Assembly (NCBI RefSeq): GCF_001187535.1
Contig: NZ_LFIO01000958.1
Coordinates: 1-64,000 of the forward strand
Length of the DNA: 64,000 nucleotides
Direction: 5' to 3'
From: Rhizobium ecuadorense
GTDB lineage: Bacteria; Pseudomonadota; Alphaproteobacteria; Rhizobiales; Rhizobiaceae
Shown here: positions 42,089-50,088 of the stretch, piece after piece
Position numbering within the stretch: the first letter of the stretch is position 1
Layout: each line of letters opens with the position of its first letter
Notes under the pieces: generated by a model
Databases searched by the model: none
Told to the model about the DNA's origin: nothing
What the model saw: only the letters and a program-made list of their open reading frames with translations
Made by a program: the position numbers and the translations under genes

Positions 42089-42102
42089 TGAAAGCGCTTT
42101 GG
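42089..42102. promoter_or_regulatory. Second LacI-type operator near aglR
   Basis: AAAGCGCTTT (42091-42100), about 70 bases before aglR and some 163 bases from the first operator. Two sites in one intergenic region allow looping and autoregulation. Confidence 0.65.
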
Positions 42103-42168
42103 GTGCCACTGGGAGGCGGCAGGCCATTTTAACACGGCCGACGGGCGGGCCGGGAGGAAGCATAGCAG

Positions 42169-43194
42169 GTGAATCTCAAACAGCTATCGGAATTGCTGGG
42201 GCTGTCGCAGACGACGGTGAGCCGAGCGCTCAACGGCTATCCCGAGGTCAATGAGGCGACCCGGGAGCGCGTGCTGCAGGCCGTCAAGGAAACCGGATAC
42301 CGGCCGAACAAGGCGGCGCAGCGGCTTGCGACCGGCAAGGCCGGCTCGATCGGCCTCGTCATGCCGACGGCGCCCGGTCACCAGTCCGACGTGCATTTCG
42401 GTGAATTCCTGGCCGGACTGGGCGAAGAGGCGGTGCGCCACGACTTCCACTTCGTCATCATGCCTGCCGACCCGGACGACGAGGTGGCAGCACTCCGGCG
42501 CCTTGCGATCAGCGGCAATGTCGATGCGCTGTTCGTCGCCTATATGAGGGCCCACGATCCGCGGCTCGCCATGCTGAAATCGCTGTCCATGCCCTATGTC
42601 GTGCACGGCCGCTCCTTCGGTTCGGAACCCGATTATCCCTATCTCGACATCGACAATGAAGGCGCCTTCTACGATGCGACGCGGCTCCTGCTGCAGCTCG
42701 GCCATACGCGCTTTGCGCTGATGAACGGGCCGATGCATCTCGATTTCGCCATCCGCAGAAAGAACGGCGTCGCAGCGGCCCTTGCCGAGCGCGGGCTGGC
42801 GCTCGACGAGAACTGCGTCAGCCACGCGCTGATGACGGACGAGCAGGGCCTGCTGGCGATGGAACAATTTCTGCAGCTGCCGGAGCGGCCGACGGCCATC
42901 CTCTGCTCCAGCACGGTGCTGGCGCTCGGCGCGATCCGCGCGGCCAACCAGGCGGGATTGCGGCTCGGCGAGGATATCTCGCTGATCGCCCATGACGACG
43001 TGCTGCCGCTCTTGAAGCCGGAAAACTTCTCCGTGCCGCTGACGACGACGCGCTCGTCGCTCAGGGCCGCCGGCGTTCGCATCGCCCAGCGGCTGATCGG
43101 CACGGTGAAGCAGGCGGGTCCCTTCCCCGATCAGGAGCTCTGGAAGACCGAACTGATCGTCCGGGCTTCGACCGGCCCTGCCCCGCAGGTATAA
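42169..43194 (+). CDS. aglR: LacI-family regulator AglR
   Basis: 341 residues beginning with GTG at 42169 after GGGAGGAAGCATAGCAG. The N-terminal helix-turn-helix LKQLSELLGLSQTTVSRALN is at residues 3-22, with the hinge helix near 50. The rest is a periplasmic-binding-protein-like effector domain. In S. meliloti AglR represses aglEFGAK in the absence of alpha-glucosides. The stop codon directly abuts that of convergent folD. Confidence 0.93.
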   Translation: MNLKQLSELLGLSQTTVSRALNGYPEVNEATRERVLQAVKETGYRPNKAAQRLATGKAGSIGLVMPTAPGHQSDVHFGEFLAGLGEEAVRHDFHFVIMPADPDDEVAALRRLAISGNVDALFVAYMRAHDPRLAMLKSLSMPYVVHGRSFGSEPDYPYLDIDNEGAFYDATRLLLQLGHTRFALMNGPMHLDFAIRRKNGVAAALAERGLALDENCVSHALMTDEQGLLAMEQFLQLPERPTAILCSSTVLALGAIRAANQAGLRLGEDISLIAHDDVLPLLKPENFSVPLTTTRSSLRAAGVRIAQRLIGTVKQAGPFPDQELWKTELIVRASTGPAPQV

Positions 43195-43208
43195 TTAAAA
43201 CTGCGGGG
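43181..43208. terminator. Hairpin shared by the aglR and folD 3' ends
   Basis: CCCCGCAG and CTGCGGGG form an 8-bp stem around a 12-base loop that contains both stop codons (TAA of aglR at 43192-43194, TAA of folD at 43195-43197). No T run follows on either strand. Confidence 0.5.
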
Positions 43209-44094
43209 GGGTCTGCCCTGCGGCGCGATGCGCGGCAATGACCGTATTGGCCATCAGCATGGCGATGGTCATCGGGCCGACGCCGCCGGGGACCGGGGTG
43301 ATGGTGCTGGCGACTTCGGAGACCTCGGCGAAGGCGACGTCGCCGACGAGCCGGGTCTTGCCCTCGCCTCTTTCGGGGGCCGCCACGCGGTTGATGCCGA
43401 CGTCGATGACCGTCGCACCCGGCTTGACCCAGTCGGCCTTGACCATCTCCGGCCGGCCGACGGCGGCGACCAGAATATCGGCGTTGCGGCAGACCTCGGC
43501 GAGGTTCTTGGTTCTCGAATGGGCGATCGTCACCGTCGCATTGGCGTTGAGCAGCAATTGCGCCATCGGCTTGCCGAACAGGTTGGAGCGGCCGATGACG
43601 ACGGCGTTGAGACCGGAGAGATCCTCGCCATGGGTGCGGCGGACAAAGACCATGGCGCCGGCCGGCGTGCAGGACACCAGCCCGGTCTTCAGGTCGCCGA
43701 TGGCGAGTTTGCCGGCATTGGCGATGCTCAGGCCGTCGACGTCCTTTTCCGGCAGGATCGCCTGGATGATCGGCTCGCTGTCGAGCGGCTTCGGCAAAGG
43801 CAGTTGCACCAGGATGCCGTGGATCGATGGATCGGCGTTGAGAGTGGCGACGAGGGCTGCCAGATCCGCCTGGCTGGTCTCGGCCGGCAACGTGTGCTGA
43901 ACAGACTTGAAACCGCATTCCTTGGCCATGCGGCCCTTGGAACCGACATAGGCGTGGCTTGCCGGATCGTCGCCGACGATGACGACCGCAAGGCCGGTGG
44001 TGACGCCGCTGCTCTTTTCCAGCGCTGCCGTCGCACTCTTGACCGTCTGAATGACCGATGCAGCTACGTTCTTGCCGTCGATTACTGTCGTCAC
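43195..44094 (-). CDS. folD: Methylenetetrahydrofolate dehydrogenase/cyclohydrolase
   Basis: 299 residues from the GTG at 44094, preceded by GGCGGAGAGACGC; an upstream extension is not supported. The catalytic Lys lies in [16 protein letters not shown] near residue 53. The NADP-binding [18 protein letters not shown] is near 166, and [15 protein letters not shown] is close to the C-terminus. It interconverts methylene-, methenyl- and formyl-tetrahydrofolate for one-carbon metabolism. Confidence 0.95.
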   Translation of the reverse strand: MTTVIDGKNVAASVIQTVKSATAALEKSSGVTTGLAVVIVGDDPASHAYVGSKGRMAKECGFKSVQHTLPAETSQADLAALVATLNADPSIHGILVQLPLPKPLDSEPIIQAILPEKDVDGLSIANAGKLAIGDLKTGLVSCTPAGAMVFVRRTHGEDLSGLNAVVIGRSNLFGKPMAQLLLNANATVTIAHSRTKNLAEVCRNADILVAAVGRPEMVKADWVKPGATVIDVGINRVAAPERGEGKTRLVGDVAFAEVSEVASTITPVPGGVGPMTIAMLMANTVIAAHRAAGQTPPQF

Positions 44095-44213
44095 GCGTCT
44101 CTCCGCCCTGTTTCGCGCCAATCTATGGATAGTCGGCGAGCGTCAAATGCCCGCTAACGCCCTATCCTGTCGGAAAGCAGCAAGGCAATATCAAAAATGC
44201 AAGAAATGATTGG

Positions 44214-46004
44214 TCAGCGCAGCGGCTGCCGCGCTTCGGGGCCATGAACAAGAAGCCGCTCGCGCAGGCCGGAGATTTCGGAGCGCAGCACCTCCATCTC
44301 GTCGACCGCGGTTGGGACCGGTTGCGGTGCCGGCGGCGGCGAAGACAGCGGTGGGGATTCCTTTTCGGGAGCTGCCATGGGTTTACGCAGGCGCAGCAGG
44401 AGAGCCGCAGCAAGACCGGCGGCAAGCCCCGCGGCAGCGCCGGTCAGCAAGCGGCCGGCGCTGCCGTCGGGCGCCGATACCGTCGTTGCCCGTGCCGGCT
44501 TGATGAGGGCGATATGGCCGTCGGCGACCGTTCCGGTCGAAGCGGACGCCGCATCCTCCAGGCGCGAACGCGCGGCGGTCGCCTTCTCGCTGAGTTCGGT
44601 CAGCCGGGCAAGATCGACGCGGGTATCCCGGCTTTGCGCGATCAGCGTGTTGCGGCGGTCGTTCAAGCCCTTGCGCGCATCGACGGCCGCCTTGGCGGCG
44701 GCGTTGGCGGCCTGGACAAGATGGGCAAGCTCCTTGCCCATCTTGTCCTTCAGACCATCGGTTTCGGCCTGCTGCTGCAACAGGCGGGGATGGCGCGGGC
44801 CGAGTTCGGCCGAAAGCTGCGCAAGTGCAGTTCTGGCAACCGCATATTTGTCGCGCCAGTCCTGCAGCGCCGGCGAGAGCATATCGGAGGGGAGCGAACC
44901 GTCGAGCACGCCGGCAAGTTTTGCGGCTTTCAACCGGTCGGCCTGCGCCTTGGCGCTGAGGATAGTCTGATCGGCCTCTTTCAGATCGGCATCGAGCCGG
45001 TCGATCTGGCGGCGAAGATCGACCGCCACCTTGACGTTGCCCTCGCCGCTCTTTGCCGTGAAGGCCGTCAGTTCGGCTTTCGCCTCGTCATAGGCCTTGC
45101 GCAAGGCGGCGTCGGTTTCGGCGTTGCCGTCAGGTCCGTCTGCCGGGGAAACCGCTTCGGCAAGCCTTGCGGCGATGCGCATGGATTTACCGCTGTCGCC
45201 GGTCGTCACCCGCACGAGGATCGTGCCGGCGGCGGCATCGGGCAGTATCTCCACGGCATGCTTCAACGTCGCCTCGGCGCGCGAGGCCGGATCGGCGGCT
45301 GCCCCGGTCGCCGAGAGCAGATCGAGCGCAACGCCAAGCGCATTGGCCCGGGGGCCGGCAAATTCGGGATCATGATCGAGTTTCAGGGCGGCGACCGTCG
45401 AAGCAACCACCCGCGCCGACATCAGCCCTTTCGCCGCAGCCTGCGTGAAGGCGGCCCGGCTTGCGGCATCGGTCTTCACCGCAAACGTCGCTTCGGCGCG
45501 GTAGAGGGTTGGCGAAGCTGGCATCAGCGCCGGCAGGCCGGCGCCGATCGTCGTCGCCGCGGCGACCGTCATCGCAATAGAAATGCCGCCGACGCGCCGC
45601 CGGGGCGCTGCCGCGCGGAGCTCGGCCGCTTCCTGCCGGATCGCGGCCAGCGGTTCCGGCGAGATCATCGGCTGGATGGCCGGAGCAGCCGGTTCTTCGC
45701 GGCGCGGCTGTTCCTGAAGAAGCGGATGGCCGATGTCGTTGGCGGCCCGCAGACGATTGCCGAGGATGGTTTCGATGCGATCAACCAGCGGCGCCGTGCG
45801 CGCCGCGTTGGCGCGCTGCTCTTCCAGCGCGCGGCCGATGGCGCGCAGCAATTCGGCCTCGGGCGGGGCGATATCGGCGCGGTTCGACTGGGGCAATCTC
45901 AAGGGCACATCATAACGATCGTCATGGGCGCGCACCGGTGCGGGCGCCGGCGGCCGGGCGGCCGCGCGATCGTGAAAGCTGCTTCTGGCCCTGATATCGT
46001 ACAT
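44214..46004 (-). CDS. GumC/ExoP-like polysaccharide co-polymerase without kinase domain
   Basis: 596 residues from the ATG at 46004; a GTG/ATG cluster up to 46025 is also possible. A Pro/Ala/Arg-rich cytoplasmic N-terminus of about 140 residues precedes a first membrane helix (about 140-165). A periplasmic Wzz-like domain with long coiled coils and the conserved SAELGPRHPRLL follows. A second helix lies near 530-550 (LLTGAAAGLAAGLAAALLL), then a short Pro-rich tail. The tyrosine kinase domain of full ExoP is missing. Such proteins set chain length in exopolysaccharide export. The WecG-type gene upstream supports a surface polysaccharide role. Confidence 0.75.
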   Translation of the reverse strand: MYDIRARSSFHDRAAARPPAPAPVRAHDDRYDVPLRLPQSNRADIAPPEAELLRAIGRALEEQRANAARTAPLVDRIETILGNRLRAANDIGHPLLQEQPRREEPAAPAIQPMISPEPLAAIRQEAAELRAAAPRRRVGGISIAMTVAAATTIGAGLPALMPASPTLYRAEATFAVKTDAASRAAFTQAAAKGLMSARVVASTVAALKLDHDPEFAGPRANALGVALDLLSATGAAADPASRAEATLKHAVEILPDAAAGTILVRVTTGDSGKSMRIAARLAEAVSPADGPDGNAETDAALRKAYDEAKAELTAFTAKSGEGNVKVAVDLRRQIDRLDADLKEADQTILSAKAQADRLKAAKLAGVLDGSLPSDMLSPALQDWRDKYAVARTALAQLSAELGPRHPRLLQQQAETDGLKDKMGKELAHLVQAANAAAKAAVDARKGLNDRRNTLIAQSRDTRVDLARLTELSEKATAARSRLEDAASASTGTVADGHIALIKPARATTVSAPDGSAGRLLTGAAAGLAAGLAAALLLRLRKPMAAPEKESPPLSSPPPAPQPVPTAVDEMEVLRSEISGLRERLLVHGPEARQPLR

Positions 46005-46128
46005 TGCGCCACATCTCATGCACATGATGGCCGAATTCGCTCATCCGCACGGATGCAGATGATTAAGCCAGTCTAAATATTCATGGCAAAGAAATGGTTA
46101 ACCGCAGCGTGTAAGAACTGAGCATAGC

Positions 46129-46154
46129 TCCTCAAACCGGAACCGATTTGAGGA
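46129..46154 (-). terminator. Hairpin after the WecG-family gene
   Basis: TCCTCAAA and TTTGAGGA form an 8-bp stem, 12 bases past the stop of the gene at 46166. Its core CCGGAACCG resembles the left arm of the RIME-like element at 20.0 kb. Confidence 0.5.
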
Positions 46155-46165
46155 TGTCTATCGCG

Positions 46166-47005
46166 TCAGCTTGCTTTCTTGCGGTCTGACCGCGGCTGCA
46201 GCGCGGTGGCCGGCTCTTCCGGATGGCTGAGGATCCTTTCACGCCGTTGAAAGCGATAGCGCAGCACATGGAAGAGAAAGACCGGGATGCCGATGACGTA
46301 GCGGCGCCAGAGGCGAGTCGGCTCCTGCAGCAGCCGATAGGCCCATTCCAGGCGCATCATCCGCACCGTCCTCGGCGCACGCGGGACGGCGCCGGAGACG
46401 AAGTCGAAGAGGGCGCCGACCGTCAGCACCAGGCGCGCATGATCGGCACGGATATTGTCGTGGACCCATTTCTCCTGCAGCGGCGTTCCCATGCCGACGA
46501 TCAGGATGTCGAGCTTCTGGCGCTCGATCTCCTCGGTAACCTCGGTGGAATCGACCTTGTCGAAAAAGCCGTCGGAAATGACGACGAATTCATGCCAGGG
46601 CGTATGTTTACGGAAATTTTCCGCTGCCGCCTCGACGACCGCACGCGTGCCGCCGATCAGGCCGATGCGGCGCGGAGCCTCCATGAAGGTCAGGAAGGCT
46701 GGCACGAAATCGGTGCCGTTCAGATTGGCGGGAAACGGCGAACCATGGGCGATCTGCGATGCGATGTTGAGGCCGATGCCATCCGGCAGCACCAGATTGT
46801 GCGACATGATCCGGTAGTATTCGTCGTCGCGCAGCGCCGTCAGCATGTTGTGGGCGTTGACGAAGCAAACCACGGTCTGGCCGACGGGGATGGAGGCCAG
46901 TTCGTTGATGAAAACGAGGGCGTCATCCCAGCCGAGATCGCAGACCGGCAGATCGAAGATCGTCCGCCGCGATGCGAGCACCGCGAAGTTTGCAATCAGA
47001 TTCAT
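46166..47005 (-). CDS. WecG/TagA/CpsF-family glycosyltransferase
   Basis: 279 residues from the ATG at 47005, which has a very strong CGGCAGGAGGTAGGA site; the frame continues upstream without support. Family motifs are FVNAHNMLTALRD near residue 45, LVLPDGIGLNIASQI near 70 with the catalytic Asp, and VGMGTPLQEKWVHDNI near 180. These enzymes transfer N-acetylmannosamine-type or related sugars to a lipid-linked acceptor. It is followed by the GumC-like gene and probably acts in the same exopolysaccharide pathway. Confidence 0.85.
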   Translation of the reverse strand: MNLIANFAVLASRRTIFDLPVCDLGWDDALVFINELASIPVGQTVVCFVNAHNMLTALRDDEYYRIMSHNLVLPDGIGLNIASQIAHGSPFPANLNGTDFVPAFLTFMEAPRRIGLIGGTRAVVEAAAENFRKHTPWHEFVVISDGFFDKVDSTEVTEEIERQKLDILIVGMGTPLQEKWVHDNIRADHARLVLTVGALFDFVSGAVPRAPRTVRMMRLEWAYRLLQEPTRLWRRYVIGIPVFLFHVLRYRFQRRERILSHPEEPATALQPRSDRKKAS

Positions 47006-47245
47006 TCCTACCTCCTGCCGAGGGTGCTGCATGCGCCCGACATCCCGGAAAACAAGCCCATCATTGCGCAGCGCAGGTTCCTGGAAGAACCGGCCGCATC
47101 GCGCCCGGACGGCGTCGCTCCGATCTCGGAAGGCGGCACTGCCGGGCTGTGACATCTGTATAACAGGACGGTTTCAAACAACCCTTAGGAAAATCCCTTG
47201 AATTTCCATGCTCGCATAAGTGGTTTGTTAACCACATGCGCCAAA

Positions 47246-47276
47246 CGAAAAACGGCGCCCCGCGGCGCCGTTTTCG
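47246..47276 (-). terminator. Terminator of the flagellar gene run
   Basis: AAAACGGCGCC-CCGC-GGCGCCGTTTT is a perfect stem-loop with T and A runs on both sides, 19 bases after the last flagellar-locus gene. Confidence 0.9.
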
Positions 47277-47294
47277 TCGATGCTATTCTGAATA

Positions 47295-47834
47295 TTAGTG
47301 GGCGGCCGGCGCCGGCGCTTCGCCGGTCGGTGCGGTCTCGACGATCTTGACGGGTGTGCCCACCTTCTTCGGCTGCCCGGCGGAGCTTTCCTTGACGTCT
47401 TCCTTGGAGAGATAGTCGAGCTGCTCCAGCATCACCTCGGCGACATAGTCGCCACCGAGACGCTCGTTCATGCCCTTCTTGATCTCTTCGCGGAAGACCT
47501 TCGGATCGAAGGATTTGATATGGGCGATATCGACCATCTTGTTACCGACGAGCAGGCTGAAAAGCTCGTCCGTGGTCATCTCGGCGAGCGGCAGCGTCAC
47601 GCCCTTCAGCATTTCCTTGTTCATCATGAAGGAAACGCGGCCGAGAAAGTAGCCGGTGATCGCGCCGTCGCCGATGATGGGTACGGTGATCGTTTCACCC
47701 TTCACCAGTTCAAGCGCGCTCTGCTTGGAATCAGTGGCCGCGGGCGCCGGCGCGGTCGCCAGATACACCGAGAAATAGACCGATGCCAAGGTGATGGCGC
47801 AAACCCAGACACCGGTAAGGACGAGCTTGACCAT
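47295..47834 (-). CDS. Membrane-anchored flagellar-locus protein, weakly FliL-like
   Basis: 179 residues. One N-terminal transmembrane helix (about 3-25) is followed by a periplasmic domain. Its middle (MTTDELFSLLVGNKMVDIAH, EEIKKGMNERLGGDYVAEVM) faintly recalls the C-terminal half of FliL. The tail is Pro/Ala-rich. Its start overlaps the stop of the preceding gene (TGATG), so the two are translationally coupled. Last gene of the flagellar run, followed by a terminator. The FliL resemblance is by eye only. Confidence 0.6.
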   Translation of the reverse strand: MVKLVLTGVWVCAITLASVYFSVYLATAPAPAATDSKQSALELVKGETITVPIIGDGAITGYFLGRVSFMMNKEMLKGVTLPLAEMTTDELFSLLVGNKMVDIAHIKSFDPKVFREEIKKGMNERLGGDYVAEVMLEQLDYLSKEDVKESSAGQPKKVGTPVKIVETAPTGEAPAPAAH

Positions 47835-48199
47835 CAGTTTCCACGCGTGGCGAATTGTTCCTGGGAATAGGTGCCGTCGGCATCGGCGTCCTGAACGGCG
47901 TTCTTCAGCAGATCGGCAACAGCGCGAACCGCTTCGAGATGCGCCTCGACCCGACGTGCATTGAGAACCAACTTCTTCTTCAGGCCATGCAGCTGATCGA
48001 GATGGGCAGCGGCAAGCTCGGCCGGATCGGTGTCGCGGAAAAGCATCGACAGCTCGTAGAGGCAGCGGCTCTTATGCGCATTGGAGACCTTGAGATCGAA
48101 CTGCGGATCGCTGCCGATCCGGGTGTTCTCATTGTCGATGATCATTTCGAGGCGTCCGAGAACGGATTTGATCCTGTATTCGTTCGAAACTATTTCCAT
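47834..48199 (-). CDS. Small helical flagellar-locus protein, possible FlgN-type chaperone
   Basis: 121 residues, no membrane helix, mostly charged helices (LGRLEMIIDNENTRIGSD, LKKKLVLNARRVEAHLEAV). Size and character fit a FlgN/FliT-type export chaperone, and FlgK and FlgL, the usual FlgN clients, are encoded in the same run. No diagnostic motif was found. It is preceded by a repeat element that separates it from flgJ, and it is coupled to the membrane protein downstream. Confidence 0.5.
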   Translation of the reverse strand: MEIVSNEYRIKSVLGRLEMIIDNENTRIGSDPQFDLKVSNAHKSRCLYELSMLFRDTDPAELAAAHLDQLHGLKKKLVLNARRVEAHLEAVRAVADLLKNAVQDADADGTYSQEQFATRGN

Positions 48200-48217
48200 T
48201 GTACCCTCGGTTATGCG

Positions 48218-48321
48218 TCGCTTGGAGCATGATGCCGAAAACTGTGCGCGGTTTCGGACGGCAGCGTGCTCTAACTCTTCAATTGAGAAGCGGATTCAGA
48301 TTTCAGGCCAACGGGCCTAAA
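48218..48321. repeat. Rhizobial intergenic repeat with stem-loop
   Basis: GAGCATGATGCCGAAAAC pairs imperfectly with GTTTCGGACGGCAGCGTGCTC, followed by a CTAACTCTTCAATTGAGAAGCGGATTCAGATTT-type tail. I recognise this arrangement from intergenic repeats in other rhizobial genomes. It fills the gap between flgJ and the next gene. Confidence 0.55.
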
Positions 48322-48322
48322 A

Positions 48323-48886
48323 TCATCCCGTTCTATCGGTCTTGGCTTCGGCGGTCGGCGTGCCGAATGTCTTGCGCTGGAAGTCGTCGATCATGCTGAT
48401 CGCAGTATTGCGGTCATCGTTATCGGTCGAGGCATTGACGATCTTGCCTTCCTGCCGGCGCAGCTGCTCGCTGTACATCTGCTTGGCGATGCCGATGCCG
48501 TCGCCCTTGGCCATGGTGTTGCCGAGCTGTTCGGCCATCATGCCTTTCCAGATATCGCCGGTCGCGCCCTTGCCATAGACGTCTTCGCTTTCGCTCGGCA
48601 GCATGGACTTGACGAAATTCTGCAGAACCATGGCCTCGAATTTCCGGTAGCTTTCCGGGACTTCCTCAGCCTTGGTGCGGTTCTGGATGTTGTTGAGGCC
48701 GCTCTTCTGGCCGATATGGTCGAGAACATCGACCGTATTGGAGAAGCCCTTGCCGTTCTCGGCGAGGCTCGTTGCGGCAAAGGCCGCACGATTTGCCTTC
48801 AATTTTTCCTGGGCCGCCTGAACCTCCCTGGGGTCGGCAGCTTTGACAACGTCCAGGACCAGATCACTGGGGGGCGAAATAGCCAC
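48323..48886 (-). CDS. FlgJ-like rod-binding protein
   Basis: 187 residues from the GTG at 48886, preceded by TTAGAGGATTGTAAC; the longer frame upstream lacks support. The C-terminal part carries the rod-binding pattern FEAMVLQNFVKSMLP, VYGKGATGDIWKGMMAEQLG and DGIGIAKQMY. The muramidase domain of enterobacterial FlgJ is absent, as usual in alphaproteobacteria; a separate transglycosylase gene occurs in the same run (58930-59508). It probably acts as rod cap/scaffold in the periplasm. Confidence 0.82.
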   Translation of the reverse strand: MAISPPSDLVLDVVKAADPREVQAAQEKLKANRAAFAATSLAENGKGFSNTVDVLDHIGQKSGLNNIQNRTKAEEVPESYRKFEAMVLQNFVKSMLPSESEDVYGKGATGDIWKGMMAEQLGNTMAKGDGIGIAKQMYSEQLRRQEGKIVNASTDNDDRNTAISMIDDFQRKTFGTPTAEAKTDRTG

Positions 48887-48917
48887 GTTACAATCCTCTA
48901 AATTAAGATTGCAGCGA

Positions 48918-49331
48918 CTATGGGTTTTGAAGCTTGCTGGAGGCTGGTGTTGCGAATTGCTGGTCGATGACATCGTAGACGGCGTTGTCGTCGGCCTCGC
49001 GGCGCTCGGCCTCGAGGGCCTCCTTCATGCCTTCTTCGAAACGGTCGCCCTTGGCGCGCTCGCGCGCCAGCCGCATCTCGTGGACCTGCTGCATGCCTGT
49101 CAGCTGCTGGTCCTTGATGGAGAGCCTGCCGAATCGATCGGCGTAATTCTGCGAGAAGGCGTGGTGAACCGGATCCATCGAGCCGAGAGCGACGATGACG
49201 TCGTCCATCGCCGCATTGACCTCGACGCGCTGGCGGCTGGTTTCGGCCAGATCGTTCTCGGCCATCCTTTCGATATGCCGCTGCACCGAGAGCAGTCGCT
49301 TGAGCTTCTGGGAGCGGTTCTTTTCGGCCAT
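48918..49331 (-). CDS. FliJ-like flagellar protein
   Basis: 137 residues from the ATG at 49331 (MAEKNRSQKLKRLLSVQRHI). Highly helical coiled coil rich in Arg, Glu and Gln, the size and character of FliJ, the central stalk of the flagellar export ATPase. It begins 4 bases after the fliR stop and ends 31 bases before flgJ. No sequence motif is strict enough for certainty. Confidence 0.55.
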   Translation of the reverse strand: MAEKNRSQKLKRLLSVQRHIERMAENDLAETSRQRVEVNAAMDDVIVALGSMDPVHHAFSQNYADRFGRLSIKDQQLTGMQQVHEMRLARERAKGDRFEEGMKEALEAERREADDNAVYDVIDQQFATPASSKLQNP

Positions 49332-49335
49332 CGTC

Positions 49336-50088
49336 TCATCGCCCGATATAGATCGAGCCGAAGGACTGGCCGAACTGGCTGACCAACGCTGCAATCGAGA
49401 AATAGATCAGGAACAGCCCGCCCATCAGCAGATAGGGCGTCGAGATGAAGTAGACCGGGATCTGCGGCGCCAGCTTGTTGATGAAGCCGATCGAGACGTT
49501 GAAGATCATGGCGTAGATCAAAAACGGGCTCGACAGCCGCAGCATGATGTAGGTGGTCTGCTCCAGGGTGTCGGTAAAGGAGATCAGCGTCGCGCGCATC
49601 TGCATCAGGCCGCCGAAGGGCATGGTCGTGTAGGAATCGATCAGCGCGCGGAAGACGATGTGATGGAAATCCATGATGAAGAGGATCATGATGCCGGCAA
49701 ACGTGATAAAGGCGGAAAGGCTGGTCTCCGGCGAATCTTCGATGATGTCGGTGGAGCCCGGCTGGGTATATCCGACCATCGTGGCAAGGATCGAGGCGGC
49801 GAACTGCATGCCGAGCGTGTAGATCCTCGCCAGCATGCCGTACATCACGCCGATCAGCGATTCGCTGAAGATCAGGCCGATATAGGTTCCGGAACCGGTG
49901 TGAACGGCCGGATAGACAGTATCCCAGAGCAGAGGCATGACTGCGATCGACAGTGCGACGGCGATGAAGACGCGCAGCTGTTCGGGCACACGCGCCGAGG
50001 AAAAACCCGGAAGAGCCAGCACACAGCCGCCGATCCGGCAGAAAACCAGAAACAGCGCGAGAACGGTCCCTTGCGGGTCTGTTATCAT
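49336..50088 (-). CDS. fliR: Flagellar export apparatus protein FliR
   Basis: 250 residues with several membrane helices. The family pattern [20 protein letters not shown] is at residues 15-34. Its ATG overlaps the flhA stop by four bases (ATGA), so the two are coupled. It builds the export gate with FliP and FliQ. Confidence 0.94.
   Translation of the reverse strand: MITDPQGTVLALFLVFCRIGGCVLALPGFSSARVPEQLRVFIAVALSIAVMPLLWDTVYPAVHTGSGTYIGLIFSESLIGVMYGMLARIYTLGMQFAASILATMVGYTQPGSTDIIEDSPETSLSAFITFAGIMILFIMDFHHIVFRALIDSYTTMPFGGLMQMRATLISFTDTLEQTTYIMLRLSSPFLIYAMIFNVSIGFINKLAPQIPVYFISTPYLLMGGLFLIYFSIAALVSQFGQSFGSIYIGR

Noticed and set aside
44244..46076. 610-residue plus frame opposite the GumC-like gene
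   Set aside because: Codon-phase shadow of an Ala/Leu-rich gene. The minus frame has membrane helices and the GumC pattern; the plus frame has none.
46095..46105. TTAA half-site upstream of the GumC-like gene as a CtrA box
   Set aside because: Only one half-site with no partner at 7-base spacing; such half-sites are expected by chance. A similar one near 47229 was rejected for the same reason.
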